A DNA stretch of 9,819 nucleotides from Alphaproteobacteria bacterium (GTDB taxonomy: Bacteria > Pseudomonadota > Alphaproteobacteria > VGEJ01), in the NCBI GenBank assembly GCA_016869335.1, contig VGEJ01000073.1:1-9819 (forward strand), in the 5' to 3' direction. The notes under the pieces were generated by a model, which ran no database searches, had not been told where the DNA came from, and saw only the letters and a list, made by a program, of their open reading frames with translations. Shown here one piece after another: positions 5,754 through 9,819 of this stretch (position 1 is the stretch's first letter; the number at the start of each line of letters is the position of its first letter). A program made the position numbers and the translations under genes.

Positions 5754-6872
5754 ATGACAACGCGCCGCATCCTGGTGCTGCCCGGCGATGGCATCGGCCC
5801 CGAAGTCATGCGCGAGGCACGGCGGGTGCTGGATTGGCTGCAGCGCCGCGGCATGGTCGACGTCGAGTGCGCGGAGGGCCTGGTCGGCGGCGCTTCCATC
5901 GATGCCCACGAGACGCCGTTGACCGATGAGGTACGCGAGCAGGCGCTTGCCGCCGATGCCATCCTGTTCGGCGCCGTCGGCGGTCCGAAGTGGGCCAGTA
6001 TTGCCTTCGACCGGCGGCCGGAGCTGGGTATCCTCGGGCTGCGCAAGAGCCTCGATCTGTTCGCCAACCTGCGGCCGGCGATGGTGTTCGACGCGCTGAC
6101 CGAAGCCTCGGCGCTGAAGCCCGAGCGCATCGCCCAGCTCGACCTCATGATGGTGCGCGAGCTGACCGGCGGCATCTATTTCGGCGAGCCGCGCGGCATC
6201 GAGACGCTCGCCGGCGGCGGGCGGCGGGCGGTCAACACGCAGAGCTACACGACCAACGAGATCGTGCGCGTCGCCCACCTCGCCTTCGAGCTGGCACGCA
6301 AGCGCCATGGTCGCGTGTGCTCGGTCGAGAAGGCCAACGTCATGGAAACCGGTGTGCTGTGGCGCGAGGAGGTGCAGGCGCTGCGCGACCGCACCTACCC
6401 CGACGTCACGCTGACGCACATGTATGCCGACAACTGCGCCATGCAGCTCGTGCGGGCTCCCACACAGTTCGATGTCATCCTGACCGACAACCTGTTCGGC
6501 GACATCCTCTCGGACCTCGCCGCGATGTTGACCGGATCGCTCGGCATGCTGCCCTCGGCCTCGCTCGGTGCGCCCGACGGCGCGGGGCGGCGCAAGGCGC
6601 TCTACGAGCCGATCCACGGCTCGGCGCCCGATATCGCCGGCAAGGGCAGCGCCAATCCGCTGGCCATGATCCTCAGCCTCGCCATGATGCTGCGCTACTC
6701 CTTCGACCTCGGCGCCGCCGCCGAGCTGATCGAGAAGGCGGTCGCCGCCGTGCTTGAATCCGGGCTGCGCACGGCCGACATCATGCAGCCGGGCAAGGCT
6801 CGGGTCTCGACCAGCGTAATGGGTGACGCCATCCTGCGCGCTCTCGAGCGGCCGGCTTCAGCGAAGGGATAG
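5754..6872 (+). CDS. leuB: 3-isopropylmalate dehydrogenase LeuB
   Basis: LeuB oxidises and decarboxylates 3-isopropylmalate with NAD+ to 2-oxoisocaproate, the penultimate step of leucine synthesis. The 372-residue product is of full length. It starts with RRILVLPGDGIGPEV (4-18). Substrate arginines sit in GLRKSLDLFANLRP (95-108) and MVRELTGGIYFGEPRG (133-148). The catalytic lysine is K193 in VEKANVMETG. Metal-binding aspartates lie in YADNCAMQ (D226) and in NLFGDILSDLAAMLTGSLGMLPSAS (D250 and D254). The NAD loop is EPIHGSAPDIAGKGSANP (285-302). The GSLGMLPSAS and HGSAPDIAG forms point to LeuB rather than isocitrate or tartrate dehydrogenase, as do the leuCD neighbours. Start ATG 5754 follows the leuD stop by 6 nt with a weak GGGTGAG upstream. 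asd follows after 6 nt. Confidence 0.97.
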   Translation: MTTRRILVLPGDGIGPEVMREARRVLDWLQRRGMVDVECAEGLVGGASIDAHETPLTDEVREQALAADAILFGAVGGPKWASIAFDRRPELGILGLRKSLDLFANLRPAMVFDALTEASALKPERIAQLDLMMVRELTGGIYFGEPRGIETLAGGGRRAVNTQSYTTNEIVRVAHLAFELARKRHGRVCSVEKANVMETGVLWREEVQALRDRTYPDVTLTHMYADNCAMQLVRAPTQFDVILTDNLFGDILSDLAAMLTGSLGMLPSASLGAPDGAGRRKALYEPIHGSAPDIAGKGSANPLAMILSLAMMLRYSFDLGAAAELIEKAVAAVLESGLRTADIMQPGKARVSTSVMGDAILRALERPASAKG

Positions 6873-6874
6873 GA
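6871..6874 (+). promoter_or_regulatory. Ribosome binding site of asd
   Basis: AGGA lies 4 nt before ATG 6879 and overlaps the leuB stop. A second AGGG at 6865-6868 is 10 nt upstream. Either could serve the asd start. Confidence 0.5.
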
Positions 6875-6878
6875 CGCA

Positions 6879-7901
6879 ATGGGATACAGGGTGGCGGTGG
6901 CGGGCGCGACCGGGGCGGTGGGCCACGAGATGCTCAACATCTTGGACGAGCGCCGCTTTCCGGCGGACGAGGTCGTGGCGCTCGCGTCCGAGAACTCGAT
7001 CGGCAAGGAAGTGAGCTACGGCGAGCGTACGCTCAAGGTGCGCCGGCTCGATGATTTCGATTTCGCCGGCATCGACGTCGCGCTGTTCGCCACCTCGAGC
7101 GCGATCGCCCAGGTCCAGGTGCCGCGCGCCGCCGCCGCCGGCGCCGTCGTGATCGATAACTCGAGCCAGTTCCGCATGGACAAGGACGTGCCGCTCGTCG
7201 TGCCCGAGGTCAACGGCGGCGAGGTCGCGCGCTACGCCAAACGCAACATCATCGCCAATCCCAATTGCTCGACCGCTCAGATGGTGGTTGCGCTGAAGCC
7301 GTTGCACGACCACGCCACCATCAAGCGCGTGGTGGTGGCGACCTACCAATCGGTCTCGGGAGCCGGCCAGGCGGCGATGGACGAACTGTTTGACCAGACC
7401 AAGGCGATCTACCTCAACCAGCGGCTCGAGCCGAAGAACTTCACCAAGCAGATCGCATTCAACGTCATCCCCCACATCGACGCGTTCCTCGATTCCGGCG
7501 AGACGCGCGAGGAATGGAAGATGGCGGCCGAGACCAAGAAGATCCTCGACCCGAGCATCAAGGTCAGCGCGACCTGCGTGCGGGTGCCGGTGTTCGTCGG
7601 TCACTCGGAGGCGATGAACGTCGAGTTCCGCAACCCGATCACCGCGGCCGAGGCGCGCACGATCCTGCGCCAGGCGCCGGGGGTGATCGTGCTCGATGTG
7701 CGCGAGGACGGCGGCTACACGACGCCCCTCGACTGCGTCGGCGACTACGCCACGTTCGTCAGCCGCATCCGCGAGGACCGCACGGCGAAGCACGGGCTCG
7801 CGCTGTGGGTGGTGTCCGACAACCTGCGCAAGGGGGCGGCACTCAACGCCGTGCAGATCGCTGAGTCGCTGGTCAACCGCTACCTGCGGAAGGCGGCGTA
7901 G
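6879..7901 (+). CDS. asd: Aspartate-semialdehyde dehydrogenase Asd
   Basis: Asd reduces aspartyl-4-phosphate with NADPH to aspartate-4-semialdehyde, the branch point for lysine/DAP, methionine, threonine and isoleucine. The 340-residue product fits the family. It opens with the Rossmann motif VAVAGATGAVGHEML (5-19), which includes the GATGAVG dinucleotide loop, then SSQFRM (95-100). The catalytic cysteine is C130 in ANPNCSTAQ. QSVSGAG (157-163) follows. E209-E212 in GETREEWKM are substrate contacts, and the base is H242 in RVPVFVGHSEA (235-245). Start ATG 6879 is preceded by AGGA overlapping the leuB stop. Its position directly after leuCDB and before dapF groups two amino-acid pathways that share no step. 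Co-expression is implied by the 6-nt spacing to leuB; dapF starts after 24 nt. Confidence 0.98.
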   Translation: MGYRVAVAGATGAVGHEMLNILDERRFPADEVVALASENSIGKEVSYGERTLKVRRLDDFDFAGIDVALFATSSAIAQVQVPRAAAAGAVVIDNSSQFRMDKDVPLVVPEVNGGEVARYAKRNIIANPNCSTAQMVVALKPLHDHATIKRVVVATYQSVSGAGQAAMDELFDQTKAIYLNQRLEPKNFTKQIAFNVIPHIDAFLDSGETREEWKMAAETKKILDPSIKVSATCVRVPVFVGHSEAMNVEFRNPITAAEARTILRQAPGVIVLDVREDGGYTTPLDCVGDYATFVSRIREDRTAKHGLALWVVSDNLRKGAALNAVQIAESLVNRYLRKAA

Positions 7902-7925
7902 CCGCGTGGCCCCGCCCGAGCAACC

Positions 7926-8786
7926 ATGACGGCGCTGCGTTTCCGCAAGATGCATGGCCTCGGCAACGACTTCGTCTTGTTCGATGCGCGCGCGCGCGCA
8001 ATCGATCTGACACCGGCGCTGCGGCGCGCCATCGCGGAGCGGCGGCGCGGCGTGGGGTGCGATCAGATCATCACCATCGAGCGTTCACGGCGGGCTGATG
8101 CGCTCATGCGCGTGCACAACGCGGATGGCGACGAGGTGGAGGCATGCGGCAACGGGACGCGCTGCGTCGCCGATCTGCTGATGGCGGAGACGGGACGCGA
8201 TCGAGTGGCGATCGAGACGGCGGCGGGCATCCTCGTGGCGGCAGCGGCCGGCGCGCACCGGGTTGCCGTCGACATGGGCCGGCCGCGGTTCGCGTGGGAC
8301 GAGATCCCGCTCGCCCGGCCGATGGACACGCTCCATCTCGACCTCCAGGTCGGTCCGGTCGATGCGCCGGTTCTGGCCGATCCGGTAGCGGTCAACGTCG
8401 GTAACCCACACGCCGTGTTCTTCGTCTTCGACGTCGCCGCGATCGACCTCGCGCACTGGGGCCCAAAGCTCGAAACCGACCCGCTGTTCCCCGCCCGCGC
8501 CAACATCTCGATCGCCACCGTGCTGACACCCGAAGCGCTGCGGCTCAGAGTCTGGGAACGCGGCGTCGGCATTACCGAGGCCTGCGGCACGGCCGCCTGC
8601 GCCGCGCTGGTCGCTGCCTGCCGCCGCGGTCTCTGTGCGCGTAGCGCCGATGTCGTGCTCGACGGCGGGCCGCTCCGCATCGACTGGCGCGAGGACGAGC
8701 ACGTCGTCATGACCGGCCCGGTCGCCGAGAGCTTCGCCGGGACGCTCGACCCCGAGACGCTCGCGGCCGCCGAGCCATCGGCGTGA
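7926..8786 (+). CDS. dapF: Diaminopimelate epimerase DapF
   Basis: DapF converts LL-2,6-diaminopimelate to the meso form, which is used for peptidoglycan cross-bridges and as the lysine precursor. It is a cofactor-independent two-cysteine racemase. The 286-residue product begins with the expected FRKMHGLGNDFVLFD (6-20). The catalytic cysteines are C74 in EACGNGTRCVA (72-82) and C220 in ERGVGITEACGTAACAA (211-227). NVGNPHAVFFV (157-167) and RGVGCDQ (41-47) are further family motifs. ACGNG replaces the common MCGNG, and ITEACGTAAC replaces the common ETLACGTGAC. Both keep the catalytic cysteines and resemble alphaproteobacterial forms. The Shine-Dalgarno sequence before ATG 7926 is weak. The gene ends in a 4-nt GTGA overlap with mtaB. 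A 14-nt alternating TG/CG/CA tract lies near its start (7985-7998). Confidence 0.97.
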   Translation: MTALRFRKMHGLGNDFVLFDARARAIDLTPALRRAIAERRRGVGCDQIITIERSRRADALMRVHNADGDEVEACGNGTRCVADLLMAETGRDRVAIETAAGILVAAAAGAHRVAVDMGRPRFAWDEIPLARPMDTLHLDLQVGPVDAPVLADPVAVNVGNPHAVFFVFDVAAIDLAHWGPKLETDPLFPARANISIATVLTPEALRLRVWERGVGITEACGTAACAALVAACRRGLCARSADVVLDGGPLRIDWREDEHVVMTGPVAESFAGTLDPETLAAAEPSA

Positions 8787-9819
8787 GCACCGCGCCCGAG
8801 GTCGTGACCTTCGGCTGCCGGCTCAATGCCTTTGAGTCGGCGCTCATCGCCGAGCGCGCGGCCGCCGCGGGCCTTCGCGATGCGGTCATCGTCAACACCT
8901 GCGCCGTCACCGCCGAAGCGGAACGCCAAGCGCGCCAAGCGATCCGAAGGCTGCGCCGCGGACGCCCCGGCGCGCAGCTCATCGTCACCGGGTGCGCCGC
9001 CGAGCTCGATCCGGCGCGCTACGCCGCGATGCCGGAGGTCGATCGGGTGGTCGGCAACGGCGCCAAGCTCTTGACACGGAGCTATGGCGGAGCGGCTGAC
9101 CCGACACCGCTTGTCAACGATCCGATCGCGATGCGCGAGACGGCCGCTCACCTGATAGCAGGCTTCGCCGGGCGCAGTCGCGCGTTCCTGCAGGTCCAGA
9201 ATGGCTGCGACCACCGCTGCACGTTCTGCACCATTCCCTTCGCGCGCGGTCCGAACCGCAGCGTTCCGGTGACCGAGGTCATCGCCGCGGTACGCGATCT
9301 GGTCGCCGCGGGTTTTGCTGAGGTGGTCTTGACCGGCGTCGACATCGGCGACTATGGCAGGGACCTGCCCTCGGCACCGTCCCTCGGGACGCTGGCGGCG
9401 GCGATCCTCACGGCCGTGCCCGAACTGCCGCGCCTCAGGCTCTCCTCGCTCGACCCGGTCGAGGTCGATGGCACGCTCCTAGACTGCTTCGCCCACGAGC
9501 GGTTGATGCCGCACCTGCACCTCAGTTTGCAGGCGGGAGATGATCTGATACTGAAGCGCATGAAGCGGCGGCACCGCCGGGCCGATGCCATCGCCGTGTG
9601 CGCCGAGCTCCGTCGCCGCCGTCCCGACATCGTGTTCGGCGCTGACCTGATCGCGGGCTTCCCTACGGAAACCGAGGCGATGTTCGCCAATACCCTCGCG
9701 CTGATCGCCGAGTGCGACCTCACCCACGTTCACGTATTCCCCTATTCGGAACGACCCGGCACCCCAGCGGCGCGCATGCCCGCGCTGCCGCTGCCGGTGC
9801 GGCGCGAGCGGGCGCGCCG
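8783..9819 (+). CDS. mtaB: tRNA t6A37 methylthiotransferase MtaB (partial, 3' end cut)
   Basis: MtaB is a radical-SAM enzyme with two [4Fe-4S] clusters that adds a methylthio group to t6A37 of tRNAs reading ANN codons. The frame runs from GTG 8783 to the window edge: 345 codons and 2 nt of a family usually about 420 long. The N-terminal UPF0004 domain has cluster cysteines C12 (FGCRLNAFES), C40 (VNTCAVTAEAERQARQ) and C71 (VTGCAAELDP). The radical-SAM motif is C142-C146-C149 in NGCDHRCTFCTIPFARG. LTGVDIGDYG, LHLSLQAGDD and GADLIAGFPTETE follow. GCRLN and DIGDYG fit MtaB better than MiaB or RimO. The start forms a 4-nt GTGA overlap with dapF and has no strong Shine-Dalgarno sequence, so coupling is likely. 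The C-terminal TRAM domain, if present, lies outside the window. Confidence 0.95.
   Translation, partial: MSTAPEVVTFGCRLNAFESALIAERAAAAGLRDAVIVNTCAVTAEAERQARQAIRRLRRGRPGAQLIVTGCAAELDPARYAAMPEVDRVVGNGAKLLTRSYGGAADPTPLVNDPIAMRETAAHLIAGFAGRSRAFLQVQNGCDHRCTFCTIPFARGPNRSVPVTEVIAAVRDLVAAGFAEVVLTGVDIGDYGRDLPSAPSLGTLAAAILTAVPELPRLRLSSLDPVEVDGTLLDCFAHERLMPHLHLSLQAGDDLILKRMKRRHRRADAIAVCAELRRRRPDIVFGADLIAGFPTETEAMFANTLALIAECDLTHVHVFPYSERPGTPAARMPALPLPVRRERAR

Noticed and set aside
5070..6617. 515-codon open frame on the minus strand opposite leuD and leuB
   Set aside because: It spans two real genes and their junction, shows no domain, and has the same biased composition as the other shadow frames.
8063..9214. 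383-codon open frame on the minus strand opposite dapF and mtaB
   Set aside because: It crosses the dapF-mtaB overlap, and its Ser/Arg/Ala-rich translation has no family character; the same reasoning covers the 365-codon one opposite asd.
1..9819. CRISPR array, insertion sequence, transposase, prophage or toxin-antitoxin gene
   Set aside because: No spaced direct repeats, terminal inverted repeats, transposase motifs or composition shifts were seen. Gene packing leaves no space for an insertion.

Overview
This GC-rich window (roughly 70% G+C by eye) reads as a bacterial chromosome segment, most likely from an alphaproteobacterium. The evidence is the alphaproteobacterial flavour of the proteins (for example the TRID-GDARGG stretch in Ffh and the HADLIGL/LVPF pattern in RimM) and the gene order ffh-rpsP-rimM-trmD-rplS followed by leuC-leuD-leuB-asd-dapF-mtaB. 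I cannot fix the order or genus; a Rhodospirillales-like lineage is a guess.

Layout. Bases 1-230 hold no gene that I can support. They contain a plausible sigma70-type promoter (TTGACG at 81-86, TAGTGT at 104-109) and a leader of about 115 nt. From 231 to the right edge there are eleven genes, all on the + strand, separated by at most 36 nt. Two junctions overlap by 4 nt (GTGA). No convincing terminator lies between any two genes, so the block looks like one long transcription unit or a chain of read-through operons.

The first five genes serve protein synthesis and targeting: Ffh (SRP GTPase), ribosomal protein S16, the 16S maturation factor RimM, the tRNA m1G37 methyltransferase TrmD, and ribosomal protein L19. 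The next three complete leucine synthesis after LeuA: LeuC and LeuD (isopropylmalate isomerase) and LeuB (isopropylmalate dehydrogenase). leuA is not in the window. Then come Asd (aspartate-semialdehyde dehydrogenase, common to the Lys/DAP, Met, Thr and Ile branches) and DapF (diaminopimelate epimerase, giving meso-DAP for peptidoglycan and lysine). The last gene is MtaB, the radical-SAM tRNA t6A37 methylthiotransferase, cut off by the right edge after 345 codons. In many alphaproteobacteria ftsY (the SRP receptor) follows dapF-mtaB; if so here, the SRP GTPase and its receptor would bracket the cluster.

All eleven proteins carry their expected catalytic or binding motifs, and none is frameshifted. 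I see no mobile element, CRISPR array, tRNA, rRNA, 4.5S RNA or integration scar. This is a conserved housekeeping region, and I found no undescribed system. The points worth a second look are modest: the read-through architecture, the GTG overlap starts of both tRNA-modification genes, tails on S16 and L19, and a few motif variants.
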